Assembly: GCA_002331025.1 (NCBI GenBank)
Contig: DCYG01000041.1
Coordinates: forward strand, 1-54,774
Direction: 5' to 3'
DNA: 54,774 bases
Origin: Firmicutes bacterium UBA2116
GTDB lineage: Bacteria; Bacillota; Clostridia; Tissierellales; Sedimentibacteraceae
A program made the position numbers and the translations under genes. Shown here one piece after another: positions 43,061-51,439 of this stretch; position 1 is the stretch's first letter, and each line of letters starts with the position of its first letter. The notes beneath the pieces were generated by a model. That model worked only from the letters and a program-made list of their open reading frames with translations, did no database searches and was not told where the DNA came from.

Positions 43061-44293
43061 TTAAATCAGTTTTATCCTATGGTATGTTTTTTTGCCTTTT
43101 TTAATCATTAGCTTTCCGTCTTCAAAATCTGATTTTGAAACTGTTGCAGCTATATCATCAACTATATTGTCATTAACCGATACTCCCGATTGTTCGATTA
43201 ATCTTCTTCCCTCACTCTTCGTCTTGATGAGATTTGCTTTTATCATCAGGTCTATTACCGTCATCCCGTCTCCAAGCTCATCAGCTGTAAGATCTGTTGC
43301 AGGGATGTTCTCAGAATCAGCACTTCCTCCAAAGAGCGCTCTTGCCGCTTCCTGTGCTTTGGCAGCATCCTCTTCTGAGTGGATGAGCTTTGTAACCTCA
43401 TATGCAAGTATTTCCTTTGCCTTATTGATTTCAGCCCCTTCTAATGCTCCCAGTCTTATTACTTCATCCATAGGTATGAAGGTCAGCAGTGCAAGGCATT
43501 TTTCAACATCGGCATCATCGATATTTCTCCAGTATTGGTAGAATTCATAGGGTGTAGTCTTGTTTCTGTCTAACCATAGGGCTCCCTTTTCGGTCTTGCC
43601 CATTTTCTTGCCTTCACTGTTTGTGAGCAGTGAGAAAGTCATACCGTATACCTGTTCTCCGGATTTCTTTCTTGTCAATTCGATACCGCCTATGATGTTG
43701 GACCATTGGTCATTGCCGCCGAACTGCATTTTACAGTTGTATCTTTGATTCAAAACATAGAAATCATATGACTGCATCAGCATATAGCCGAACTCAAAGA
43801 ATGTAAGTCCTTGCTCCATCCTGTTCTTGTAGCAGTCAGCCGCAAGCATTTTATTAACTGAAAAGTGTACACCTACGTCTCTCATAAACTCAAGATAATT
43901 CAAGGGTAAAAGCCACTCTGAGTTTCTCGGCATAATTGCCTTGCCATCTGAAAAATCCAAGAATTTTTCAAATATCTTTTTAAAGTTTTCGGCATTTTGA
44001 GTTATCGTTTCAAAGGTCATAACCGAACGCATGCCTGTTCTGTCACTGGGATCACCTATCATAGTAGTTCCGTCTCCAAGCAGTGCTATGGGCTTGTGTC
44101 CGTGCTGCTGCATTATTGACATAACCATTATTTGTATATAGTGCCCTATATGCAGACTGTCGGCAGTTGGGTCAAATCCAATATAAAATGTAACTGATTC
44201 CTTACCTAACAAATCTCTTATTTCTTCTTCATGAGTACATTGTTCTATATAACCTCTCTCTTTCAATACATCAAAAACATTTCTCTTTTCCAT
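43061..44293 (-). CDS. tyrS: Tyrosyl-tRNA synthetase
   Basis: A 410-residue class I synthetase. It has the HIGH motif in A-D-S-L-H-I-G-H-Y, tyrosine-pocket residues in Q-S-Y-D-F-Y and F-G-G-N-D-Q-W-S-N-I, and the KMSKS loop as K-K-M-G-K-T. A C-terminal S4 RNA-binding domain (about 345-410) ends the protein. Length is that of bacterial TyrRS. A Tyr T-box leader lies directly upstream. Confidence 0.96.
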   Translation of the reverse strand: MEKRNVFDVLKERGYIEQCTHEEEIRDLLGKESVTFYIGFDPTADSLHIGHYIQIMVMSIMQQHGHKPIALLGDGTTMIGDPSDRTGMRSVMTFETITQNAENFKKIFEKFLDFSDGKAIMPRNSEWLLPLNYLEFMRDVGVHFSVNKMLAADCYKNRMEQGLTFFEFGYMLMQSYDFYVLNQRYNCKMQFGGNDQWSNIIGGIELTRKKSGEQVYGMTFSLLTNSEGKKMGKTEKGALWLDRNKTTPYEFYQYWRNIDDADVEKCLALLTFIPMDEVIRLGALEGAEINKAKEILAYEVTKLIHSEEDAAKAQEAARALFGGSADSENIPATDLTADELGDGMTVIDLMIKANLIKTKSEGRRLIEQSGVSVNDNIVDDIAATVSKSDFEDGKLMIKKGKKTYHRIKLI

Positions 44294-44320
44294 AAATTCC
44301 TCCTGAAACTTTTTTCCAAA

Positions 44321-44534
44321 TTAAAAGGGTTATCTGTCCTGAAAGGACGAGATAACCCGTGGTACCACCTTAATTCGCAATAATTTGCCTTGTTCCGATT
44401 TATCGGTCGGTCTACCCGCTACGGTTTCCCATAGTAACTCCGGAAGCGTATTTCACACTTTGTACTGAGAATCTTTCACCAGCCGATTCACTCTCTTGGT
44501 TTGTAACCAAACTGTTACTTTGTTCCTTCAACGT
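44321..44534 (-). ncRNA. T-box leader of tyrS (Tyr specifier)
   Basis: On the minus strand the leader contains the T-box core AAGGTGGTACCACGG (around 44358-44372), then the terminator GGGTTATCTCGTCC-TTTC-GGACAGATAACCC followed by TTTTAA. The specifier UAC (plus-strand 44462-44464) lies in a TCAGTACAAAG loop. Uncharged tRNA-Tyr would pair with UAC and the T-box and let transcription continue. A TATAAT box on the minus strand is at 44541-44546. Confidence 0.92.
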
Positions 44535-44798
44535 TATGATATTATATGTTATATAGATGAAATGATAATATAAATTTAAAATATTGTCAAGATAATTTAA
44601 ATTTTAACGGAGTAAATATTGACTCATCATACAATCAATTCCAATCTAATTAACATTTCCTTAAGCTATTATGTACTTTCCCCTTGTATCTGTAATATAA
44701 TTGTAAAATTTTTTTCTAATTACATTATTGTGTAATAATAATGTCACATTTGCCATTGAAAGAATTTTTTGTACGTTTAATTGCTTATTTTTCAGTGC

Positions 44799-44904
44799 TA
44801 TAATACCAACATGAAGAAACTCATTGGCAAGTTATGTAGTTTCGTAAGAAGTAAGGGGTTACCCTGCTTCCAAAAAAATCAAAAGCTTGAAAAGGAGTAA
44901 CATT
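44799..44904 (+). promoter_or_regulatory. Promoter and structured leader of the CAP-domain gene
   Basis: TATAAT at 44799-44804 suggests transcription from about 44811. The leader can form GAAACT...AGTTTC (44816-44843) and then GAAG-TA-AGGG-GTTA-CCCT-G-CTTC (44848-44870), followed by a run of seven A. The second hairpin's GGGGTTACC resembles the 3' half of some c-di-GMP riboswitches, but the rest of that aptamer is missing. AAAGGAG precedes the ATG. Confidence 0.5.
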
Positions 44905-45651
44905 ATGAAAAATAAAGTAATAGCATTAACATTAGCAGCAACATTAGCTTTATCATCAGCACCGGCGTTTGCTGCAGATTGCACAACAGTTAATTACAAC
45001 GATATCAACAACAAGTTGAATAATTTTATCGGTAATTATGCTAAAACAAACACACAGTACAAAGTAAAAGTAAATGGAAAAGCGGTGGACATAAATTCAA
45101 TTGATTGGAAAACACTACTTAGCGAAAAGAAATCAGAAGTTAAACAACCTGAGATTAAAAAACCGGATATAACTAATCCGACACCTGAAAAACCTGTTGA
45201 AACTCCAAAAGCACCAATTCAGGAAACACCTGCACCTAAAGAAGAAGATAAAACAGTTTCTTCATCTAATCAAAGTTTTGAACAGCAAGTTGTTGAGCTT
45301 GTAAATGTAGAAAGACAAAAAGCAGGATTACCGGCACTTAAAATTGATTCAGCTATTTCAAACGTTGCAAGAACTAAATCAAAGGATATGGCTGTAAATA
45401 ATTACTTTGCGCATCAATCACCTACATACGGAAGTGCAGGAGACATGCTTACTAAATTTGGTATCAAATGGAATGCATGGGGTGAAAATATTGCATCCGG
45501 TCAAAGAACTCCTGAAGCAGTTGTAACTGCATGGATGAACTCACCAGGACACAGAGCTAATATATTATCATCAAACTTTGGCAGAATCGGTGTTGGATAC
45601 GTAACTAATTCAAACGGAACTCCATACTGGACACAAGTGTTTGCTAACTAA
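44905..45651 (+). CDS. Secreted CAP/SCP-domain protein (YkwD-like)
   Basis: A 248-residue secreted protein with a Sec signal (cleavage near A-F-A-A-D). A short N-terminal domain (about 25-80) and a Pro/Lys/Glu-rich linker (about 85-120) precede a C-terminal CAP domain (about 130-248). The CAP signatures H-Q-S-P-T-Y-G-S-A-G-D-M, W-G-E-N-I-A-S-G and H-R-A-N-I-L-S-S-N-F are present. YkwD-like proteins occur in spore-formers; their biochemical function is uncertain. The start at 44905 follows AAAGGAG; an ATG 18 bases earlier is weaker. The linker suggests a cell-wall location. Confidence 0.88.
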   Translation: MKNKVIALTLAATLALSSAPAFAADCTTVNYNDINNKLNNFIGNYAKTNTQYKVKVNGKAVDINSIDWKTLLSEKKSEVKQPEIKKPDITNPTPEKPVETPKAPIQETPAPKEEDKTVSSSNQSFEQQVVELVNVERQKAGLPALKIDSAISNVARTKSKDMAVNNYFAHQSPTYGSAGDMLTKFGIKWNAWGENIASGQRTPEAVVTAWMNSPGHRANILSSNFGRIGVGYVTNSNGTPYWTQVFAN

Positions 45652-45663
45652 GATTACACCATT

Positions 45664-45697
45664 AAACAAGGTACAAAAATGTACCTTGTTTTTTTGA
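45664..45697 (+). terminator. Terminator after the CAP-domain gene
   Basis: AACAAGGTACA-AAAA-TGTACCTTGTT followed by seven T. A strong intrinsic terminator directly after the stop codon. Confidence 0.9.
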
Positions 45698-45761
45698 TAA
45701 CTTTAAGATTTGGATGCTATATTAGTACTTGACAATTATTAAATAAAGAAAGGGATACCCT

Positions 45762-47354
45762 ATGAAGAACAAAAAGAAAGTAATTGCAGCAATTATTGTT
45801 ATAGTATTAGTTATTGCTGTTGCAGGCATCAATAGTATGAGGAAAAGCTCTCTGGCAAATGCACCGGGCATGAATTTCAGCAGTGAAACTGAATATACCG
45901 TTGCAAGGGACGACATATCCGTTTCAGTATCGGAAAGCGGTAATGTTAATCCCACCGACAAGAGGATTATAAAATCTGAAATTAACGGAACGGTTGAAAG
46001 TATCTATGTAACTGAAGGGGATGAGGTTGAAAAGGATCAGATTCTCACCTCATTGAAATCCGAAACATCTAGCGGCAGCCAGACGGAAATCAACAGCATA
46101 AAGCTGAATATTGAAAAAGCAAAACGTGAATTGAACGATTTGTACAACAATCAGGGCGAATTAAATATTTATGCTCCTGTTTCAGGTGTTATATCCGGCT
46201 TAAGCATCGAAAAGGGTAATCAGATAAGTGCAAATTATGATATTGCCGGCATTAAGGATACGGACAATTCATACATTGAGGTGTACTTTACCAAAGAGCA
46301 ATTTGATAATATATCCATATCTGACAACGTTTCAATCTTTATGACAAAATATTTCTCTACCGAAACAGGAACCGTTGTTGAAAAAGACAGTACTCCCGTA
46401 CAAATGGGCGGCGGTACATTCGGATACTTAGTAACCGTTAAGATGAGCAATCCGGGCGGATACAGTGTGGGAGATCTGGCTCAGATTACAGTATCCAATG
46501 CACAGGGCACTTATCAGGGAATGAATATAGGTGAGATAGTCAATGTCAAGGAAGAAAAAGTCACTTCCAAGGTAAGCGGTAAAATCAAGACTGTAAATGT
46601 GGAAAACGGAAAATATGTCAACAAGGGAGATGTAATAGCCACCATAGAGGGTGATGACATAAGCCTGCAGATTGCGGAAAAACAAAATGCAATAGAAAAA
46701 TACAACTCACAGATTGAGGATCTGGTTGAAGGTGATACCATATTTTCACCTATGAAAGGGACTATTTTGAAAATAGACGTCTCTGAGGAGGAGGTTGTTG
46801 ACAGAACAACTGCATTGATGACTGTTGCCGATCTGGACAATATGGAGGTAAAAATATCTGTTGATGAGCTTGACATTAACAAAATAAAGCTGGACCAGCC
46901 TGCAAATATCACCTGTGATGTTTATCCCAACGAAAAGTTTACAGGCAAGGTCTCTAAAATATCAATGGAAGGAACGACTCAAAGCGGTGTTACCACCTAT
47001 GATGTAACAATCAAGTTAGATGACAGAAAATCTCTCATGTCAGGTATGAATGTGGATGTTGAAATACTGGCGGACAGCAAGGAAAATGTATTGACCATCC
47101 CCATAGATGCCGTAAACAGATTAAACGGTGACTACGTAGTTACAGTTAAGGATGCGGCAGGAAACAAGACAGATGTCAAGGTGGAATTAGGACTTGCCAC
47201 AAAAAAGAAAGTAGAAATATTATCCGGACTCAATGAGGGTGATGTTATTGTTTACCGTGCATCTCAATCCTCTGACATGATGCCCGGAGGCATGATGATG
47301 ATGCCTGCAGGCGGTGGTAATACAGTTATTAGACAGGAAGGTCCGAGACAATGA
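45762..47354 (+). CDS. MacA-like efflux adaptor (membrane fusion protein)
   Basis: A 530-residue membrane-anchored periplasmic-adaptor-type protein. It has one N-terminal helix (about 5-25) and lipoyl-like half-motifs near 75-95 and 270-300 (the latter K-V-S-G-K-I-K-T-V-N-V-E-N-G). Beta-barrel and membrane-proximal domains follow. The two lipoyl regions make it longer than usual. The C-terminus is Met/Gly-rich (M-M-P-G-G-M-M-M-M-P-A-G-G-G), perhaps flexible or metal-binding. It overlaps the ATPase by 4 bases and links to the MacB-type pump. The substrate is unknown: peptide, macrolide or lipid-like. Confidence 0.88.
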   Translation: MKNKKKVIAAIIVIVLVIAVAGINSMRKSSLANAPGMNFSSETEYTVARDDISVSVSESGNVNPTDKRIIKSEINGTVESIYVTEGDEVEKDQILTSLKSETSSGSQTEINSIKLNIEKAKRELNDLYNNQGELNIYAPVSGVISGLSIEKGNQISANYDIAGIKDTDNSYIEVYFTKEQFDNISISDNVSIFMTKYFSTETGTVVEKDSTPVQMGGGTFGYLVTVKMSNPGGYSVGDLAQITVSNAQGTYQGMNIGEIVNVKEEKVTSKVSGKIKTVNVENGKYVNKGDVIATIEGDDISLQIAEKQNAIEKYNSQIEDLVEGDTIFSPMKGTILKIDVSEEEVVDRTTALMTVADLDNMEVKISVDELDINKIKLDQPANITCDVYPNEKFTGKVSKISMEGTTQSGVTTYDVTIKLDDRKSLMSGMNVDVEILADSKENVLTIPIDAVNRLNGDYVVTVKDAAGNKTDVKVELGLATKKKVEILSGLNEGDVIVYRASQSSDMMPGGMMMMPAGGGNTVIRQEGPRQ

Positions 47355-48025
47355 TAGATTTAAAAAAAATTACCAAGACATATGACATGGGCTCGGTACA
47401 GGTGGAGGTTTTAAGAGGTATATCATTACATGTAGATGAAGGTGAATTTTTAGCCATAGTAGGTCCTTCGGGCTCCGGAAAATCCACTCTGATGAATATG
47501 ATCGGATGCCTTGATACTCCCACAACCGGCGAATACTATCTTGACGGAAAGGAAATAAGCACCTACAATGAAAAGCAGCTGTCTAAAATAAGAAATCAGA
47601 AGATAGGCTTCATATTTCAGAAATTTAACCTGCTTCCGAAATTGTCCGCATTGGAAAATGTGGAACTACCTTTGATATACAGAGGTATGAGTCATAAGGA
47701 AAGAAGACAAAGAAGTATAGATGCACTGACAAAGGTGGGATTGGAGGACAGGATGAATCACAAGCCTACGGAACTTTCGGGAGGGCAACAGCAGCGTGTT
47801 GCCATAGCAAGGGCTCTAGCAGGAGATCCTCCTGTACTTCTTGCAGATGAGCCCACAGGTAATCTTGATTCCAAATCGGGAAGCGACGTTATGAACCTGA
47901 TTAAGCAGCTTAGTAAGGAAGGAAAAACTATAGTACTGATTACTCATGACAGTGAAATAGCAATGGAAGCTAAAAGAACGATTACAATTAAAGATGGTAT
48001 GCTTATCAACAACAGTATAGCTTAG
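47351..48025 (+). CDS. MacB/LolD-type ABC ATPase
   Basis: A 224-residue ATPase with Walker A G-P-S-G-S-G-K-S, Q-loop F-I-F-Q-K-F-N-L-L, signature L-S-G-G-Q-Q-Q-R, Walker B L-L-A-D-E-P-T-G-N-L-D and H-loop I-T-H-D. The G-N-L-D after Walker B is diagnostic of the MacB/LolD/FtsE group. It works with the adjacent FtsX-type permease and adaptor. The ATG overlaps the end of the adaptor gene. Confidence 0.93.
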   Translation: MIDLKKITKTYDMGSVQVEVLRGISLHVDEGEFLAIVGPSGSGKSTLMNMIGCLDTPTTGEYYLDGKEISTYNEKQLSKIRNQKIGFIFQKFNLLPKLSALENVELPLIYRGMSHKERRQRSIDALTKVGLEDRMNHKPTELSGGQQQRVAIARALAGDPPVLLADEPTGNLDSKSGSDVMNLIKQLSKEGKTIVLITHDSEIAMEAKRTITIKDGMLINNSIA

Positions 48026-48038
48026 AAAGGAAACGATT

Positions 48039-49202
48039 ATGAATATAAAAAGTGTTACTAAAATGGCCTTTCAATCTATTTTTTCCAATAAAATGCGAAC
48101 ATTTCTTACAATGCTTGGAATAATAATAGGTGTTTTTGCTGTAGTTGTGCTGATTTCTATAGGACAGGGAGCAACCTCCGGAGTTACGGAAAGTATATCA
48201 AGCATGGGATCAAACATTATAAGTGTTAACATATTTGGCAGGAGGGCGTCCTTTGATTACAGAGATGTGAGAGAATTTGAAAAGCTTGAGGGCGTCAAAA
48301 GTGTAACTCCTGTTTATTCATCCAATGCAACAGTCAAATACGATCTGGAAACAGTTAATGTAGGCATAACAGGCGGCAATGAAAATTATATGGATATCAA
48401 TAATTATGAAATAGGCTCCGGGAGAGCAATAAATCCTGTTGATGTTGATTATCGAAACAAGGTTGCGGTAATAGGTGTGACTACGGCAGAAGATTTGTTT
48501 GGCAGAGACAATCCAATTGACAAGGACATATCCATTAACGGAGAAAAATATACTGTTGTGGGTGTGCTGCAAAGCAAGGGAAGCTCAATAATGGGTGACA
48601 GCAATGCAATTGTAATAGTCCCCATAACATCACTGATGAGACAGAGCAACACAAAGACAATAAATTCAATAACGATACAGGCCAATTCTTCTGAAGAATC
48701 TACGTCTGCAAAGACAAATATAGAGAATTATCTCCTGGATTATTTCGGTGATGATGAATCATATATGGTTTTCAGCCAGGATGAAATGCTTGAAACCATA
48801 GGCGAGGTAACCGGGATGATGACAGCCATGCTGGGAGGTATTGCAGGAATTTCACTGTTAGTTGGCGGTATAGGAATTATGAATATTATGCTTGTAACCG
48901 TAACAGAAAGAACAAGAGAAATAGGTATAAGGAAAGCTATTGGCGCCGGCAGAGCAAACATATTGATTCAATTTTTAATAGAGTCCTCCGTCATGAGCGG
49001 TGTAGGAGGTGTAATCGGTGCATCCTTGGGGGTAGCTGCTTCATATGCAGTCAGCAACATGATGGGCATAACCTACTCCATAAACATACCTGTTATTTTA
49101 GGTGCATTTATATTTTCTCTGGCAGTGGGAGTTTTCTTCGGATTGTATCCCGCAAACAAGGCTTCAAAGCTTAAGCCTGTGGATGCATTAAGATATGAAT
49201 AA
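48039..49202 (+). CDS. MacB-type FtsX-domain permease
   Basis: A 387-residue permease. A first helix (about 18-42) is followed by a large MacB periplasmic-type domain (about 45-245), then the FtsX domain with three helices. Conserved R-E-I-G-I-R-K-A-I-G-A lies before the second helix. The ATPase is separate, so it is the split MacB form typical of Firmicutes. The operon ends at a bidirectional terminator. Confidence 0.92.
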   Translation: MNIKSVTKMAFQSIFSNKMRTFLTMLGIIIGVFAVVVLISIGQGATSGVTESISSMGSNIISVNIFGRRASFDYRDVREFEKLEGVKSVTPVYSSNATVKYDLETVNVGITGGNENYMDINNYEIGSGRAINPVDVDYRNKVAVIGVTTAEDLFGRDNPIDKDISINGEKYTVVGVLQSKGSSIMGDSNAIVIVPITSLMRQSNTKTINSITIQANSSEESTSAKTNIENYLLDYFGDDESYMVFSQDEMLETIGEVTGMMTAMLGGIAGISLLVGGIGIMNIMLVTVTERTREIGIRKAIGAGRANILIQFLIESSVMSGVGGVIGASLGVAASYAVSNMMGITYSINIPVILGAFIFSLAVGVFFGLYPANKASKLKPVDALRYE

Positions 49203-49236
49203 AAAACAGCAGGATAATATAGTATCCTGCTGTTTT
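49203..49236. terminator. Bidirectional terminator between macB and the purine permease
   Basis: AAAACAGCAGGATA-(6 nt)-TATCCTGCTGTTTT, a 14-bp perfect stem. It has a T-run on both strands (TTTT plus strand, TTTTTT minus strand), so it should end both convergent transcripts. Confidence 0.9.
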
Positions 49237-49259
49237 CCTGTCATAATACGAATTTTTTA

Positions 49260-50564
49260 TTACATAAATATGAATCTTAAAACAAACAGAAATGATAATA
49301 CCAACATAACAGGAGATATTTCCTTGTATCTGCCTGACACAGCTTTAAGAATTACATATGATATCATACCAAATACAATACCTTCAGCGATACTATACGC
49401 AAACGGCATTATTACTATAGTTAAGAAAGCAGGAATAGCTTCTGTATAATCATTAAAATTAATTTTTGTAATAGGGCTCATCATGAACAGTCCTACAATT
49501 ACTAAAGCCGGTGCTGTTGCAGCCGTTGGAACTAATGTAAATAATGGTGCGAAGAATAAAGCTATTCCAAACATAATTGCAGTTGTAAACGAAGTTAGAC
49601 CTGTTCTGCCACCCTCTGCAACACCTGATGCACTTTCAACATAGGTTGTAACAGTACTTGTTCCAAAACATGCACCTACAATTGTACCAATAGAGTCTGC
49701 CATTAATGCAGCTCCTACTCTCGGCAGTTTGCCATTTTCATCTAACATATCAGATTTTGTTGCAACTCCTGCCAAAGTACCAACCGTATCAAATATATCA
49801 ACGAATAGGAATGTAAACACCGTAATTAACATTTCAAAAGAGAATATTTCATTAAATCCAACAAACTTAAATGCAACATCCTTAATTGATGGGGGTAAAC
49901 TAACTATTGTACTGAAATTCTCCGGCAATACTGTAACACCCATTGGAATACCGATAATTGTTGTTAAAACTATACCCAATAATAATGCACCCTTAATATT
50001 TCTTGCTAATAAAAATCCCGTTATAATAATTCCTATAACTGCCAGCAGCGGAGCACCTGATGTTAATTCTCCTAAGGCTACGATTGTTCCGTCCCCTGTT
50101 TTAACTATTCCGGCACCGGACAAACCTATAAATGCTATAAATAGACCTATTCCAACCGAAACAGCATTTTTTAAATTTAGTGGTATTGATTCAAATATTG
50201 CTTCCCTTGCTTTTATAACGGATAATAATACAAAGATAATTCCTTCGATAAGAACAGCAGTTAATGCAAATTGCCATGTTTTACCCATGGGTCCTAATAC
50301 CACTGAGAAAGCAAAGAACGCATTTAGCCCCATACCGGGTGCCAATGCAAATGGGTATTTAGCATATATAGCCATTACTAACGTTGCTATCATTGATGAT
50401 AAGGCAGTTGCTGTAAATACTCCGCCTAAATCCATGCCTGTTGAATTTAACATTCCCGGATTAACTACTAAAATATATGCCATTGTCATAAACGTAGTAA
50501 TGCCTGCTAAAACCTCCGTCTTTACATCTGTATTGTGTTCTTTAAGCTTAAAAAACTTTTCCAT
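49260..50564 (-). CDS. pbuG: NCS2 family guanine/hypoxanthine permease (PbuG/AzgA-like)
   Basis: A 434-residue membrane protein with 12 or more helices. The AzgA signatures are M-T-M-A-Y-I-L-V-V-N-P, A-P-G-M-G-L-N-A-F-F-A and the central F-L-F-V-D-I-F-D-T-V-G-T-L. The neighbouring F-G-T-S-T-V-T-T-Y-V-E-S-A-S-G-V block is in the family too. A guanine-type riboswitch upstream supports a guanine or hypoxanthine substrate. The start has AGGAGG. Confidence 0.93.
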   Translation of the reverse strand: MEKFFKLKEHNTDVKTEVLAGITTFMTMAYILVVNPGMLNSTGMDLGGVFTATALSSMIATLVMAIYAKYPFALAPGMGLNAFFAFSVVLGPMGKTWQFALTAVLIEGIIFVLLSVIKAREAIFESIPLNLKNAVSVGIGLFIAFIGLSGAGIVKTGDGTIVALGELTSGAPLLAVIGIIITGFLLARNIKGALLLGIVLTTIIGIPMGVTVLPENFSTIVSLPPSIKDVAFKFVGFNEIFSFEMLITVFTFLFVDIFDTVGTLAGVATKSDMLDENGKLPRVGAALMADSIGTIVGACFGTSTVTTYVESASGVAEGGRTGLTSFTTAIMFGIALFFAPLFTLVPTAATAPALVIVGLFMMSPITKINFNDYTEAIPAFLTIVIMPFAYSIAEGIVFGMISYVILKAVSGRYKEISPVMLVLSFLFVLRFIFM

Positions 50565-50735
50565 TGCTCCTCCTGATTTTTAATTATGTTATTAAACTAA
50601 TTATTGCTATTATTTGCATATGCATGTGAAATATGCTTTTTACGCCTAATCTATCACAGATTTCTTTCTTGCTTTGACCTATCGCCATTTGAGCTGCGTT
50701 GTCGTTGTACAAATCGGATTAGAGCATAAGCAGGG
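50565..50735 (-). other. Spacer between riboswitch terminator and permease start
   Basis: This 170-bp segment holds no ORF with a ribosome site. At about 50646-50720 it has imperfect inverted ends (GCCTAATC and GGATTAGAGC on the plus strand) around a stretch with ACAACGACAACGCAGCTC and CGATAGGTCAAAGCAAG on the minus strand. It looks like a small inserted repeat element between the regulatory RNA and the gene it controls. Confidence 0.45.
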
Positions 50736-50739
50736 AACT

Positions 50740-50763
50740 AAAAAAAGCGAATAGAACATTCGC
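50740..50763 (-). terminator. Riboswitch expression-platform terminator
   Basis: Minus-strand GCGAAT-GTTCT-ATTCGC followed by seven T, 22 bases after the aptamer. In ligand-bound form it should stop transcription before the permease gene. Confidence 0.82.
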
Positions 50764-50784
50764 ATCATACATAGTAAACAACTT

Positions 50785-50853
50785 ATCAATAGTCAAACAA
50801 TTTACGGTCGTTTGGTAGAAACTCAGGAACCATATCTTCCACATTATATTGAT
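50785..50853 (-). ncRNA. Purine riboswitch aptamer, guanine type
   Basis: On the minus strand the aptamer runs ATCAATATAAT...GATATGGTTCC...GTTTCTACC...CCGTAAATTG...GACTATTGAT. P1 is ATCAATA with TATTGAT. The conserved TATAAT, GATATGG, GTTTCTACC and CCGTAAA segments are all present. The specificity base is C (GAC), not U (GAU), so guanine or hypoxanthine is favoured over adenine. Confidence 0.93.
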
Positions 50854-50885
50854 GCGCTAATATTTAGTTTTTTGTTCGCAAAGGT

Positions 50886-50914
50886 ATTATATATTAAAAC
50901 AAAAGAATTGGCAA
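50886..50914 (-). promoter_or_regulatory. Promoter of the riboswitch-pbuG unit
   Basis: Minus-strand TTGCCA (50909-50914), 17-bp spacer, TATAAT (50886-50891). It lies about 33 bases before the aptamer, giving a normal leader. Confidence 0.8.
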
Positions 50915-51119
50915 TAAATATTTTTTATTGACAAATTCCGCAAGTATAAGGAATGCAGATTAATTTTATATCCAGACATTTTGAATGCCTACCTGCTTTT
51001 CTTGCATTATTTTCCAAACTACGACTTTGTATTAATGAATTTTATAACAGTAAAGTTGCAAAAGCAAATGTTTCCTATAGTCAATTTATATATTTTTTAA
51101 TTTTTTTTGCATTTTTTTC

Positions 51120-51148
51120 TTTACAAATTGCATAATTGGTGTTATAAT
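51120..51148 (+). promoter_or_regulatory. Promoter of the small Cys-rich protein gene
   Basis: TTTACA (51120-51125), 17-bp spacer, TATAAT (51143-51148). It is followed after about 30 bases by the ribosome site AGGGAGGT and the ATG. Confidence 0.75.
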
Positions 51149-51178
51149 AAGCTATAAGTAATTTAGGGAGGTAATATT

Positions 51179-51331
51179 ATGAATACAGGCGTGAAAGATA
51201 TTAAAGATGTAGTTGCAAAAATGACCTTTAGAAAATGTGGAACTATCACATGTATATATAATGTTGACAGCAAATGCAGCCAAAAAGAATGTGAATTACA
51301 TGAACGTGGATTAAGAAAAGAAGAAGATTAA
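51179..51331 (+). CDS. Small Cys-rich protein, DUF1540-like
   Basis: A 50-residue protein with its own promoter, a strong ribosome site (GGGAGGT) and a terminator, so the gene is well supported despite its size. The Cys pattern K-C-x4-C-I-Y-N-x5-C-x4-C resembles DUF1540-type metal-binding proteins, which have C-x4-C-x-Y-N-x5-C. The rest is charged. A zinc or redox role is an inference. Confidence 0.75.
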   Translation: MNTGVKDIKDVVAKMTFRKCGTITCIYNVDSKCSQKECELHERGLRKEED

Positions 51332-51375
51332 AAAATACGAAGGTGTTCTTATGGATAGTAAATACTATACTCAAT

Positions 51376-51417
51376 AAAACGGAAGAGACGCATATGCTTA
51401 TCTTCCGTTTTTATTTT
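51376..51417. terminator. Bidirectional terminator
   Basis: AAAACGGAAGA-(14 nt)-TCTTCCGTTTT with T-runs at both ends. It ends the small Cys-rich gene and the convergent SulP gene. Confidence 0.85.
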
Positions 51418-51439
51418 TCTCATTTTAGGGTGATTAGTA

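Noticed and set aside
44811..44870. Complete c-di-GMP riboswitch
   Set aside because: Only a GGGGTTACC-like 3' element is present; the conserved 5' GCAAA-type core and tetraloop receptor are missing.
49729..50583. Long plus-strand ORF of 284 codons
   Set aside because: It is antisense to the NCS2 permease, lacks a ribosome site and reads as the low-complexity shadow of hydrophobic codons.
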